Below, piece after piece: positions 17,526 through 25,928 of a stretch of DNA of 64,000 nucleotides. Made by a program: the position numbers and the translations under genes. Position 1 is the stretch's first letter; every line of letters begins with the position of its first letter. The DNA is from Lachnospiraceae bacterium NK4A144 (GTDB lineage Bacteria > Bacillota > Clostridia > Lachnospirales > Lachnospiraceae): NCBI GenBank assembly GCA_000424365.1, contig AUJT01000007.1, positions 62,001 to 126,000 on the forward strand, read 5' to 3'. Below the pieces are notes generated by a model, which did not search any database, was not told where the DNA came from, and saw only the letters and a program-made list of their open reading frames with translations.

Positions 17526-18917
17526 GTGATTAATTTTGGTGTTTCTCGCATGGTGAAGCGGAATGGAGTTTTTCTGCTTGTTTTAGTGCTATGCGTTTTG
17601 TTTATAAGAAATAGTGAATCTGCTTTTGCAGCTTCGACAAAAGTCAGGAGTATTAACCACAGGGGATATAACAGTGTTGCTCCGGAAAATACTCTTCCTG
17701 CATACAGATTGTCTCGGGAAAATGGTTTTGATTATGTCGAAACGGATGTCTGTTTTACTAAAGACGGTGTCCCGGTGCTTCTGCATGATACAACTATTAA
17801 TTACTTGGCAAAAAATGATGATGGCAGTGATATTCCGGATAATATTGAGAGTCACATAAATGAGATGACCTATGAAGAAGTTCTTCAGTTTGACTTTGGA
17901 ATAATAAAAGGTGAGCAATATAGGGGGACCAGGATAGCCAGATTCGATGATTTCCTTGACTTGTGTGTAGAATTGAATCTTCATCCCTATATAGAACTTA
18001 AGAATAACGGAGGTTATAGCAGGGAAAAGGTTAACGAATTGGTCGATATGGTTGATGAAAAGGGATTGAACGGTAAGGTGACCTGGATTTCATTTGAGAG
18101 TGAATTTCTTGAATGGGTACGGGATAAAGATCCTTATGCACGTCTTGGATATGTTTCTTCCACGATACCTGATGCAATAGGACCAGCTCAGGACTTAAAA
18201 AATTCTACAAATGAAGTTTTTATAGACTGCTGTGTTTACTTTGCTACGCGAGAAGAAGTAATGTTGTGTAAAAATGCGAATATTCCATTGGAAGCGTGGA
18301 GCGTGGGTGTTGGATCGGATGATATAGAACTTATGAAATCACTCGATCCTTATATAAAAGGGTTTACATCAAATGTAGTGAAGTACGAGGACTTGATTTC
18401 AGAGGAGGATGACAGGCCTCACAATGATATTCCGGTCATTACTGCGTCTGATAATAAACCTATGAATTATGCGATCGAAGAGAGGGACGAGTGGAAGATC
18501 GCATATAACCATGAAGTTCCATTTTGGGGAAAACAAAAAATTGATGTATCATATTTCGGAAGCGGTTTTTTAGTATATTACGGAGATAAGGCATACAAGG
18601 TGTCTAAGGTCAAGATCAATAAAAAGAAGCACCGTATGCAGATAACCGGATTGGAGAATGCTGATAAGGAAACAATAAAAATCATAAAGAAAGCCACAAG
18701 AGGAAAGAAGGGACTTCCGTTTAAATGCAATCCTTATTACGTGACTGACAAAGATCTGATCGAAATAAAGAAAAATAAGTATGGAATTATACGATCGATA
18801 AAGGTTCAGATCGGCGATAAATTTTACAAGGCAAAAAAGAGAGAATGGATGTATGACGTGGATAAACAAGGCGTAATGTTTATGGGTAAAAATCTTGCCG
18901 GTAGTCATTCGACGTAA
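17526..18917 (+). CDS. Secreted glycerophosphodiester phosphodiesterase
   Basis: This 463-residue protein starts with a signal peptide (hydrophobic FLLVLVLCVLFI, then a probable cut after AFA). The GDPD domain follows at about residues 40-290: NHRGYNSVAPENTLPAY supplies the catalytic His-Arg and Glu, and VETDVCFTKDGVPVLLHD the second Glu, Asp and His. It should release glycerol-3-phosphate from phosphodiesters outside the membrane. The C-terminal 170 residues are basic, rich in Lys and Tyr (KVSKVKINKKKHRMQI) and unrecognised; they may hold the protein at the wall. The GTG at 17526 follows GAAGGGG; an ATG eight codons later is the alternative. Confidence 0.85.
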   Translation: MINFGVSRMVKRNGVFLLVLVLCVLFIRNSESAFAASTKVRSINHRGYNSVAPENTLPAYRLSRENGFDYVETDVCFTKDGVPVLLHDTTINYLAKNDDGSDIPDNIESHINEMTYEEVLQFDFGIIKGEQYRGTRIARFDDFLDLCVELNLHPYIELKNNGGYSREKVNELVDMVDEKGLNGKVTWISFESEFLEWVRDKDPYARLGYVSSTIPDAIGPAQDLKNSTNEVFIDCCVYFATREEVMLCKNANIPLEAWSVGVGSDDIELMKSLDPYIKGFTSNVVKYEDLISEEDDRPHNDIPVITASDNKPMNYAIEERDEWKIAYNHEVPFWGKQKIDVSYFGSGFLVYYGDKAYKVSKVKINKKKHRMQITGLENADKETIKIIKKATRGKKGLPFKCNPYYVTDKDLIEIKKNKYGIIRSIKVQIGDKFYKAKKREWMYDVDKQGVMFMGKNLAGSHST

Positions 18918-19062
18918 ATAATGACAAATCATTTTGCCCTTGATTTTGTTCATTACAATGGATGATTTCAAGGGCATATTATGTTATTATAAGTCGTCGT
19001 AAAAAATCGGACATCGGATAACGATAAACTAACTACAATTGATGTCTATAGAGGAAGGATTT

Positions 19063-20568
19063 ATGGGAATGACAGATACAGGAAATATCCGTAAGGGCTT
19101 CAGCAATGAGAAATATACAGAGCTTCAGTCAAAGAAGATCCGTGAGAGGATCGATCAGTTTGGCGGAAAGCTTTATCTTGAGTTTGGCGGAAAGCTTTTT
19201 GATGATTTTCATGCATCACGTGTACTTCCGGGTTTCAAGCCCGATTCTAAGATCACGATGCTTAAGCATCTCGCAGATAAGACAGAGATCGTGATCGCTA
19301 TTAAGGCAGGTGATATTGAGAAGAACAAGGTCAGAGGTGATATCGGAATCACATATGATATGGATCTTCTCCGTCTGATCGATGCTTTTACAAATAATGG
19401 TCTTTTTGTTGGAAGTGTAGTTCTCACTCAGTTCGCGGATCAGCCTGCTGCAGTTGCTTATGAGAAAAAGCTTAAGGCTCTGGGACTGAAGGTATTCCGT
19501 CATTACATTATTCAGGGTTATCCTTCAAATATTCCGTTCATCGTTAGTGATGAGGGATTTGGAAAGAATGATTACATCGAGACGACTCGTCCGCTTGTAG
19601 TCGTTACTGCTCCCGGGCCGGGAAGCGGAAAGATGGCTACATGTCTTTCACAGCTTTATCATGAGTCAAAGCGCGGCATTAAGGCAGGTTATGCGAAGTT
19701 TGAGACATTCCCTATCTGGAGCATCCCGCTTAATCATCCTGTAAACCTTGCTTATGAGGCTGCTACAGCGGATCTTAATGATATAAATATGATCGATCCG
19801 TTCCATCTGGAGGCTTATAACGAAAAGGCTGTTAATTATAACAGAGACGTAGAGGTTTTCCCTGTTCTCAAGGCTATGTTTGAGAAGATCCAGGGTACTT
19901 CTCCTTATCAGTCTCCTACAGATATGGGCGTAAACATGGCAGGTTTTGCCATTGTTGATGATGAGGCATGCTGCAAGGCTGCTAATCAGGAGATCATCCG
20001 TCGTTACTATGAGGCTCTTTGCCAGAGAAGAAGAGGCGAGGCTGGAGATATGCCTGTTAATAAGCTGGAACTTCTTATGGATAAGGCAGGTATCTCTATA
20101 GCTGACAGACCGGTTGTGGCAGCAGCAAATGTGAGAGATGAGCAGACAGGCAGCCCGGCAGCGGCTATGGAAATGCCGGATGGTACAGTTCTTACAGGAA
20201 AGACTTCTGCTATGCTCGGAGCTTCTTCTGCACTTATTCTTAATGCTTTGAAGTATTTTGCAGGGATCGAGAATGACGTAAAGCTGATTTCTCCTGAAGT
20301 GCTGACACCTATCATGAATCTCAAGGTTAATTACCTCGGAGATCATAATCCGCTCCTGCACTTAAATGAGCTTCTTATCGCGCTTTCTATGGAAGCCATC
20401 AGCAACGAAGCGGCTAAGAAAGCTTATGCATGTCTTCCGAAGCTTGCAGGACTTGAGGCTCATTCTTCTGTAATTCTTTCATCTGTTGATGTGAGAGTGT
20501 TTAAGCAGTTGGGAATTAATCTTACCTGCGAACCCAGATACGAGGGCAATAAGTTATATCATAACTAA
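19063..20568 (+). CDS. DUF1846 family protein
   Basis: This protein of about 501 residues fits the length and sequence character of DUF1846 proteins, a conserved Firmicutes family without an assigned reaction. Recognisable stretches are KGFSNEKYTELQSKKIRERI at the N-terminus, YLEFGGKLFDDFHASRVLPGF, and a glycine-rich TAPGPGSGKMATCLSQLYHE that looks like a phosphate-binding loop. The ATG at 19063 follows GAGGAAGG; the in-frame ATG-containing start near 19039 has no such site. Codon use is the optimised type seen in the flagellin ends, which suggests high expression. Confidence 0.88.
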   Translation: MGMTDTGNIRKGFSNEKYTELQSKKIRERIDQFGGKLYLEFGGKLFDDFHASRVLPGFKPDSKITMLKHLADKTEIVIAIKAGDIEKNKVRGDIGITYDMDLLRLIDAFTNNGLFVGSVVLTQFADQPAAVAYEKKLKALGLKVFRHYIIQGYPSNIPFIVSDEGFGKNDYIETTRPLVVVTAPGPGSGKMATCLSQLYHESKRGIKAGYAKFETFPIWSIPLNHPVNLAYEAATADLNDINMIDPFHLEAYNEKAVNYNRDVEVFPVLKAMFEKIQGTSPYQSPTDMGVNMAGFAIVDDEACCKAANQEIIRRYYEALCQRRRGEAGDMPVNKLELLMDKAGISIADRPVVAAANVRDEQTGSPAAAMEMPDGTVLTGKTSAMLGASSALILNALKYFAGIENDVKLISPEVLTPIMNLKVNYLGDHNPLLHLNELLIALSMEAISNEAAKKAYACLPKLAGLEAHSSVILSSVDVRVFKQLGINLTCEPRYEGNKLYHN

Positions 20569-20576
20569 AGCTATCT

Positions 20577-20613
20577 ATTCCGGTCATGTGAATGATTCGC
20601 ATGGCCGGATTTT
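20577..20613 (+). terminator. Intrinsic terminator after the DUF1846 gene
   Basis: TCCGGTCATG pairs with CATGGCCGGA (one G-T pair) and is followed by a T-rich tail. Confidence 0.8.
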
Positions 20614-20771
20614 ACTGTATAAAAAATACAAAAATAACTAAAGTATTCTGCATACATGACGATATAAAAGGTAAATAAGTTGGGAACAACTACATATAGC
20701 CAAGGCAGGCATCTGTTCTGAGAGGAAAGCGCTCCGGGGCAGGTGTTTTCCATTTTAAAGAAAAGTGATTC
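20614..20771. other. Intergenic stretch without a recognised gene
   Basis: No convincing open frame is present. A short GC-rich stretch around 20700-20750 stands out but fits no RNA family I know. The repeat copy at 20772 is inserted directly after it. Confidence 0.4.
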
Positions 20772-20915
20772 GTTACAGTTCATACGTAAACGGAGCATTT
20801 ACTGCGGAGTTTACGATCAAGAACGTTGAAAAGCATTTGATTTTGCCCATCGCCGAAGGCGATTTAATTGGCAAAATCCGTTACGTGAGCGAGCTGTAAG
20901 CGAGTGAACAGTAAC
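20772..20915 (+). mobile_element. MITE-like repeat, copy 1 (144 bp)
   Basis: The copy runs from GTTACAGTTCA to TGAACAGTAAC, imperfect inverted ends, and holds an inner hairpin (GATTTTGCC / GGCAAAATC enclosing ATCGCC / GGCGAT). It is flanked by AGTGATTC and AGTGATCC, an 8-bp duplication with one difference. It shares its 3' half with copies at 36776 and 37699. It carries no gene. Confidence 0.82.
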
Positions 20916-20919
20916 AGTG

Positions 20920-20953
20920 ATCCAGATCGAAAAAATACCGGTCTGGATTTTTT
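20920..20953 (+). terminator. Terminator next to repeat copy 1
   Basis: TCCAGATC pairs with GGTCTGGA (one G-T pair) followed by seven T. The first bases of the stem form part of the repeat's target duplication, so the element landed at the foot of an existing terminator. Confidence 0.8.
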
Positions 20954-21115
20954 TCTTTCCGCTCAATATAACGTTATAAATAAGATTTATCACTGACGAT
21001 AGAATTACTCAAATTTTCAAATGCCGTTATCAATATTACTATATAAGAAAGTATAGAAGAAAAGTGACAAAAATTTGTCTGCTAAAAATGGTATGTGAAT
21101 TAAGGAGTGAGTTAT

Positions 21116-22219
21116 ATGGGATATGCAGTTGATACTCGATGTATACACGGAGAAGGACATAAAACAGAAGATGGAAATAATGCGATCAGTTTTCCTATTT
21201 ATCAGACAGCGTCTTTCTCGCATTTGACACCAGGACACAACCCGAATGGATTCGATTATTCCAGAGAATCAAATCCGACAAGAACTTATCTCGAGGAAAC
21301 AATAAGTTCTCTTGAGCATGCTTATGACTCAATAGCATTTTCTTCCGGAATGGCTGTGATAGCAACAGCTTTTGAGTACTTTAAGCCAGGTGATCATATC
21401 ATCCTTGGAGATGATCTTTATGGCGGTGTTGTTCGTCTGATTTCTCAGATAAGTACTAAAAACGGATATGAGACGGACTACGTGGAAACATCCGATCTCG
21501 ATGCCTTAAAAGCAGCAATAAAGCCTAATACAAAGGCAATCTATTTTGAAACTCCTACAAATCCCATGATGCACGTGACGAATATAAAAGCAGTTGCGGA
21601 AATTGCTCATTCAGTGGGGGCACTTGTCATTGTTGACAATACATTTATGACTCCTTATTTTCAAAATCCTATATTGGAAGGCGCAGATATAGTCGTTCAG
21701 TCAGGAACAAAGTATCTCTGCGGACATAATGATACGGTGTGCGGATTCTTAAGCAGTGAAAATGAAGAACTGGCAGATAGATTCAGACTCCTTTCAAAAA
21801 CTACAGGCGCTACTCTCGGACCATTTGAGTGCTGGTTGTGTCTAAGGGGATTAAAAACTCTGGCGCTCAGAATGGAAAGGCACAAGAGTAATGCAGAAGC
21901 AGTGAGGGACTGGTTGCTTACAAGAAAAGATGTAGAAAAGGTTTATTATGCAGGAAGCGGTATGATATCATTTTCAGTGAAATCTTCAGAACATGCTGTA
22001 GAGATACTTAAGAAGATAAAGCTTATCACTTTTGCGGAAAGCCTTGGCGGAACAGAAAGCCTGCTCACATATCCTTATATTCAGACGCATCCTGATGTGC
22101 CTGCTGAACAAAAGGAAAAGCTTGGCATTACTGATAAACTTCTGAGATTATCTGTCGGAATAGAAAATCCGGACGACATAATCGCGGATCTGAACAAGGC
22201 CTTCGAAAGTGCATCGTAA
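21116..22219 (+). CDS. PLP-dependent trans-sulfuration enzyme (cystathionine gamma-synthase / lyase family)
   Basis: This 367-residue enzyme belongs to the Cys/Met metabolism PLP family. It shows SFPIYQTASF and YSRESNPTRTYLEE (active-site Tyr and Arg), FSSGMAVIATAF, the cofactor Asp in VIVDNTFMTPYFQ, and the PLP lysine in QSGTKYLCGHND. The C-terminal SLGGTESLLTYP and RLSVGIENPDDI bind the substrate carboxylate. Synthase, lyase or homocysteine-forming activity cannot be told apart by eye. The ATG at 21116 has GGAG at good spacing. The PatB-like gene starts 9 bases downstream, so the pair probably interconverts Cys and homocysteine or liberates thiol. Confidence 0.9.
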   Translation: MGYAVDTRCIHGEGHKTEDGNNAISFPIYQTASFSHLTPGHNPNGFDYSRESNPTRTYLEETISSLEHAYDSIAFSSGMAVIATAFEYFKPGDHIILGDDLYGGVVRLISQISTKNGYETDYVETSDLDALKAAIKPNTKAIYFETPTNPMMHVTNIKAVAEIAHSVGALVIVDNTFMTPYFQNPILEGADIVVQSGTKYLCGHNDTVCGFLSSENEELADRFRLLSKTTGATLGPFECWLCLRGLKTLALRMERHKSNAEAVRDWLLTRKDVEKVYYAGSGMISFSVKSSEHAVEILKKIKLITFAESLGGTESLLTYPYIQTHPDVPAEQKEKLGITDKLLRLSVGIENPDDIIADLNKAFESAS

Positions 22220-22228
22220 GGAGATATT

Positions 22229-23413
22229 ATGTCGGAAAGAAATCTGGATTTTGATGAAGTTGTAAACAGGAAAAATACAAAGTGTTTGAAGTATGATTTT
22301 GCAGTGAGACGCGGATTGCCGGAGGATGTGCTTCCGCTCTGGGTAGCGGATATGGATTTCAGGACATCTTCATATATCGAAGATGCGATCACTGAAGTTG
22401 CCAGACACAATATCTATGGATACACCAATATACAGCGCGGAGACGGATTTTTTGAAGCTGTGAGTGGGTGGATGAAGAGACATCATGATTTTGATGTAGA
22501 ACCTGAATGGCATGTGATCACTCCCGGAGTTTGTTTTGCAATATCAGCAGCAGTCAGGGCTGCATCTGAACAGGGAGAAGCCGTGATAATACAGCAGCCG
22601 GTTTATTATCCGTTCTATAACATCATTCTTCAAAACGGCAGAAAACCGGTCAGCTCAGATCTGGTTCATAATGAAGACGGAAGTTATGATATAGACTTTG
22701 ATGATTTTGAAAGAAAGATCATAGAGAATAATGTAAAGCTGTTTATCCTGTGTAATCCGCATAATCCTGTGGGGCGCGTCTGGACTCGTGAAGAATTGCT
22801 AAAGCTTGGAAATATATGCAAGGCGCATTATGTTACTGTTTTTAGTGATGAGATTCATTTTGACTTTATATGGAATGGCGTACACAGTGTATTTCAGGAG
22901 CTTGATCCGTTGTTCAGAGAATTTACGATAACTGCGACGGCACCAAGTAAGACATTTAATATCGCAGGATTACAGCAGTCAAATATCTTTATACCTGATA
23001 GGACACTGCGGCGTAAATTTAGAGAACAGGTTGGTATAGCAGGTTTTGATGAACCAAATATTTTTGGCATTGCTGCCGCTCAGGCTGCGTATGAGCATGG
23101 CGATGAGTGGTATGGTGCTATGCTTGACTATGTACAAAAAAATATAGAGTTTGCGTATAAATATGTAAATGAAGAACTGCCCGGAGTGAAGATGAGAAAG
23201 CCGGATGCCACATACCTTATCTGGCTTGATTTCAAGGGAACCGGGCTTGATACAGATGGTATAGAAGATCTGATCATCAATAAGGCAAGGTTATGGCTCG
23301 ACAGTGGAAAGATTTTCGGAAAAACAGGCGAAGGTTTCCAGAGAATAAATGCAGCATGTCCGAGAAGTACGCTGGAAGAGGCACTTAACAGAATTAAAAA
23401 GGCTTTGCAATAA
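22229..23413 (+). CDS. PatB/MalY-type PLP enzyme, probable cystathionine beta-lyase
   Basis: This 394-residue fold-type I enzyme matches the PatB/MalY group: LPLWVADMDFRTSSYI near the N-terminus, YGYTN, QQPVYYPFYNII, LCNPHNPVGRVWT (cofactor-contacting Asn), FSDEIHFDF (Asp to the pyridine nitrogen) and APSKTFNIAGLQ with the PLP lysine. Such enzymes cleave cystathionine or cysteine C-S bonds. It follows the trans-sulfuration gene by 9 bases with an AAGGAG site, so the two form an operon. A free-standing role in cysteine desulfhydration is the alternative. Confidence 0.9.
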   Translation: MSERNLDFDEVVNRKNTKCLKYDFAVRRGLPEDVLPLWVADMDFRTSSYIEDAITEVARHNIYGYTNIQRGDGFFEAVSGWMKRHHDFDVEPEWHVITPGVCFAISAAVRAASEQGEAVIIQQPVYYPFYNIILQNGRKPVSSDLVHNEDGSYDIDFDDFERKIIENNVKLFILCNPHNPVGRVWTREELLKLGNICKAHYVTVFSDEIHFDFIWNGVHSVFQELDPLFREFTITATAPSKTFNIAGLQQSNIFIPDRTLRRKFREQVGIAGFDEPNIFGIAAAQAAYEHGDEWYGAMLDYVQKNIEFAYKYVNEELPGVKMRKPDATYLIWLDFKGTGLDTDGIEDLIINKARLWLDSGKIFGKTGEGFQRINAACPRSTLEEALNRIKKALQ

Positions 23414-23503
23414 GACAAAAATTAAAAAAACGTCGATTTCTTGTTAATTGTACTGTATTCAATACAAGAAATGTGATAAAATTATGCAATGAGTATTAGG
23501 TAA

Positions 23504-23541
23504 GAGTCGGAAGGGCGTGCAGCATAGCTGCATGTCGGCTC
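23504..23541 (+). ncRNA. Two-stem leader structure upstream of the FIST-GGDEF gene
   Basis: GAGTCGG pairs with TCGGCTC through G-T pairs, enclosing an inner stem GTGCAGC / GCTGCAT with a 3-nt loop and an asymmetric internal loop AAGGGC. It lies 33 bases before the start codon. It does not show the conserved core of the c-di-GMP-I or -II riboswitches as I know them, so its role is open. Confidence 0.4.
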
Positions 23542-23573
23542 GTAATGTGTTCTTATTATAAAGGTGGTATTGC

Positions 23574-25532
23574 ATGATTTTAGAACATTTTTCCGATATA
23601 GGGGAATTGAGAAGTGCGTTAGAGATGTATCGGAAAGACGGAAGAACGTCTGACGCTGAGTCCGTGATGTTTATCTCGGCAGGGAATGAGATCGAGATAG
23701 TTGCGGATCTTTTACATGAGGCGTTTTTTCCTGCTGTGGTTTTTGGCGTTCATTCCACGATGCTTGTTAAGGGCAAAGTTGACAAAGAAGGTATCATTCT
23801 CACTGTCTTTGACAAGAAACAGAAAGAATTTGAATATACCTTTGGTCTGATAGACCGTGCAAGTACTGACCCTACGAGCAGTATTATTGATATACAGAAA
23901 AAGGTTGATAGTATCCATCCCGGTAATGAGGATACAATCTGTCTGGAATTTTGCACGGGTGGTGAAGAATATTTGGTAACGACTCTGAATTCTGTGATGC
24001 AGAAGCACGGGATACAGGTATTTGGTTCATCTGTGTGGAATATAGATCCTTCTCAGGGGAAATCTGTGATCTACTATGACGGACGAATATATGAGGATGC
24101 CTGTGTTTATGTACTGATCCACAATTGTTGTGGACGTATCAGAACATATTTACAGAATATATATTGTCATCATACAGGTGGACGCGGACACATCGTTACC
24201 AAGGTCGACAGAAAAACAAGAGCGCTGATCGAACTGGATAACAGACCGGCTGCGGATGTTTATTGCGAGGAAATGAATATCACCAGAGACCAGATCATGG
24301 ATAAGTTTGCGTATCATCCGTTTGGTAAAGATGTAGGCGATAAGACCTATACGGTCTCGATGCGAAGCATTGGTGAGGATGGACGCATAAACCTTTATAA
24401 GCAGGTTGAGAGAAATGATCTGCTCTATATCATGGATCTCGGCGATTATAAAAAGATCATCAGAGAACAGCTGCAGGAGATAAAAAAAGAAATACCGGAC
24501 ATGTCGGATGTTATCACGATAGACTGTCTGCATCGATATTATCTGTTTCAGATGGAAGATTATATCGATGAATATCTCCATGAGTTAAATACTAATTTTA
24601 CGAGAACTTTTGGACTTGTCGGCGCCGGAGAGCAGTGTTCGGATCAGGCGGTAAATCAGACAATGATCTGCGCTGTTTTTGAGCGAAGGAGAGCCGAGAG
24701 TAATAAAGAGAAAAAACTGGCGGAGATAAAGAAGTATCCTGAAAAGGGATCGATGGATGCACGGATATATCCTGTTTCTTATCTCTTAAAATATGTATCG
24801 GAAACAAAGGATGAACTTGTAAATCAGGAAACAAGTGTCATGCAGTATCTCCTTGATCTGCAGCGGCTTATAGATGGGCAGATGGATGAAGATGATCCGG
24901 AAAAGCTGAAAGAGTTTCTTAAGTCTATAAAGTATGGAAGCAAGTCTGTTTTTGAACATATAGCCCGTATGAACCTGCATATCGGAGATATAAGCAATAT
25001 GCTCGATCAGGCAGAATATCTTGTCGGAGATGTAATATTCAGAGATGGACTTACAGGTCTCCTTAACCGTTACTTCTATAATGTCAATGGAGAGCGGGCT
25101 TTTAAGGAAGCAGGAAAAACAAACGGCCTGTCCATAGCGTTCTTTGATATAGATGATTTTAAGCACTACAATACAGAATATGGACATGATTTCGGAGATA
25201 GACTCCTTAGCGAACTTGCAGAAGATCTGATGTACTTCTTTAGAAATGATCATAAGGTTTATCCCATCAGAATGGGTGGAGATGAATTTATGATAATGAA
25301 TGTTGGAGATCTTTCCTATAATGAATTTGTTTCAAAAATGGAAGAAGTACGCAATATGGTATCGGACAAGACAATTTCTTACAAGGGAAAGGATATAAGA
25401 TTTTCAATAAGTATAGGAATGTCACATACGATAACAGACAGATTAACGAACCTGCGAGATCTGTATATTAAAGCAGATGAACGGCTTTATGTTGCGAAAA
25501 ATGCAGGAAAAAACAGAAGCTGCAGCGCATGA
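23574..25532 (+). CDS. FIST sensor-domain diguanylate cyclase (GGDEF)
   Basis: The 652-residue protein begins with a FIST N / FIST C sensor pair (about residues 20-380; for example FGSSVWNIDPSQGKSVIYYDG and GLVGAGEQCSDQAVNQTMICAVFERR). A helical linker (about 400-480) follows. The GGDEF domain (about 485-650) has DGLTGLLNR, FDIDDFKHYN and the intact active-site MGGDEF. FIST domains bind small ligands, possibly amino acids, so the protein should make c-di-GMP in response to one. No RxxD inhibitory site was recognised with certainty. It is soluble with no membrane segment. A terminator follows. Confidence 0.88.
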   Translation: MILEHFSDIGELRSALEMYRKDGRTSDAESVMFISAGNEIEIVADLLHEAFFPAVVFGVHSTMLVKGKVDKEGIILTVFDKKQKEFEYTFGLIDRASTDPTSSIIDIQKKVDSIHPGNEDTICLEFCTGGEEYLVTTLNSVMQKHGIQVFGSSVWNIDPSQGKSVIYYDGRIYEDACVYVLIHNCCGRIRTYLQNIYCHHTGGRGHIVTKVDRKTRALIELDNRPAADVYCEEMNITRDQIMDKFAYHPFGKDVGDKTYTVSMRSIGEDGRINLYKQVERNDLLYIMDLGDYKKIIREQLQEIKKEIPDMSDVITIDCLHRYYLFQMEDYIDEYLHELNTNFTRTFGLVGAGEQCSDQAVNQTMICAVFERRRAESNKEKKLAEIKKYPEKGSMDARIYPVSYLLKYVSETKDELVNQETSVMQYLLDLQRLIDGQMDEDDPEKLKEFLKSIKYGSKSVFEHIARMNLHIGDISNMLDQAEYLVGDVIFRDGLTGLLNRYFYNVNGERAFKEAGKTNGLSIAFFDIDDFKHYNTEYGHDFGDRLLSELAEDLMYFFRNDHKVYPIRMGGDEFMIMNVGDLSYNEFVSKMEEVRNMVSDKTISYKGKDIRFSISIGMSHTITDRLTNLRDLYIKADERLYVAKNAGKNRSCSA

Positions 25533-25561
25533 TAATGATTGAAAATACCATATGTGATCAT

Positions 25562-25600
25562 AAAAGACCTCCCGGCATTGATATGCCAGGGAGGTCTTTT
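25562..25600 (+). terminator. Intrinsic terminator after the GGDEF gene
   Basis: AAAAGACCTCCCGGCAT pairs with ATGCCAGGGAGGTCTTTT with one mismatch. The A and T flanks make it usable in both directions. Confidence 0.92.
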
Positions 25601-25795
25601 GACTTATAGGAAATTTCGTTGGAAAAAGTCTTGCGTACATTATGCATAACCATAACGGATTAAATCCATTAAATTAAGATATAAATAACTAAAATTTAAC
25701 AAGGAATTAAAAGTTGTATTGTCCTTCGTGTGCAAAAAATCATAAAAACTAAAGAATTAATGGTGAAACTACCCAAAATCATAAAGTTTAAAGGG

Positions 25796-25918
25796 ATGGA
25801 TTGTTCTCCTAAACATGCAAAAATAGATGCAGATGATACAAATTTTTATAGAGAATGCCAAAGATGTTGTGCCATTCGCTATAAATTTTTGAAGAGTCGT
25901 AGATTTTGTATTAAGTAA
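25796..25918 (+). CDS. Possible small Cys-rich protein, uncertain
   Basis: An ATG at 25796 opens about 40 codons ending in ECQRCCAIRYKFLKSRRFC, a run of basic residues and cysteines that could bind zinc. A CPSC motif can be read shortly upstream in another frame (around 25715), so this may be a frameshifted zinc-ribbon remnant. There is no good ribosome site. It may equally be a chance frame in the leader of the GH43 gene, which begins 10 bases later. The rest of 25601-25928 shows nothing else. Confidence 0.22.
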   Translation: MDCSPKHAKIDADDTNFYRECQRCCAIRYKFLKSRRFCIK

Positions 25919-25928
25919 GGAGAGAATA

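Noticed and set aside
18936-18975. Terminator after the GDPD gene (GCCCTTGA / TCAAGGGC)
   Set aside because: The stem is short around a 24-nt loop and no T run follows, so support is too weak.
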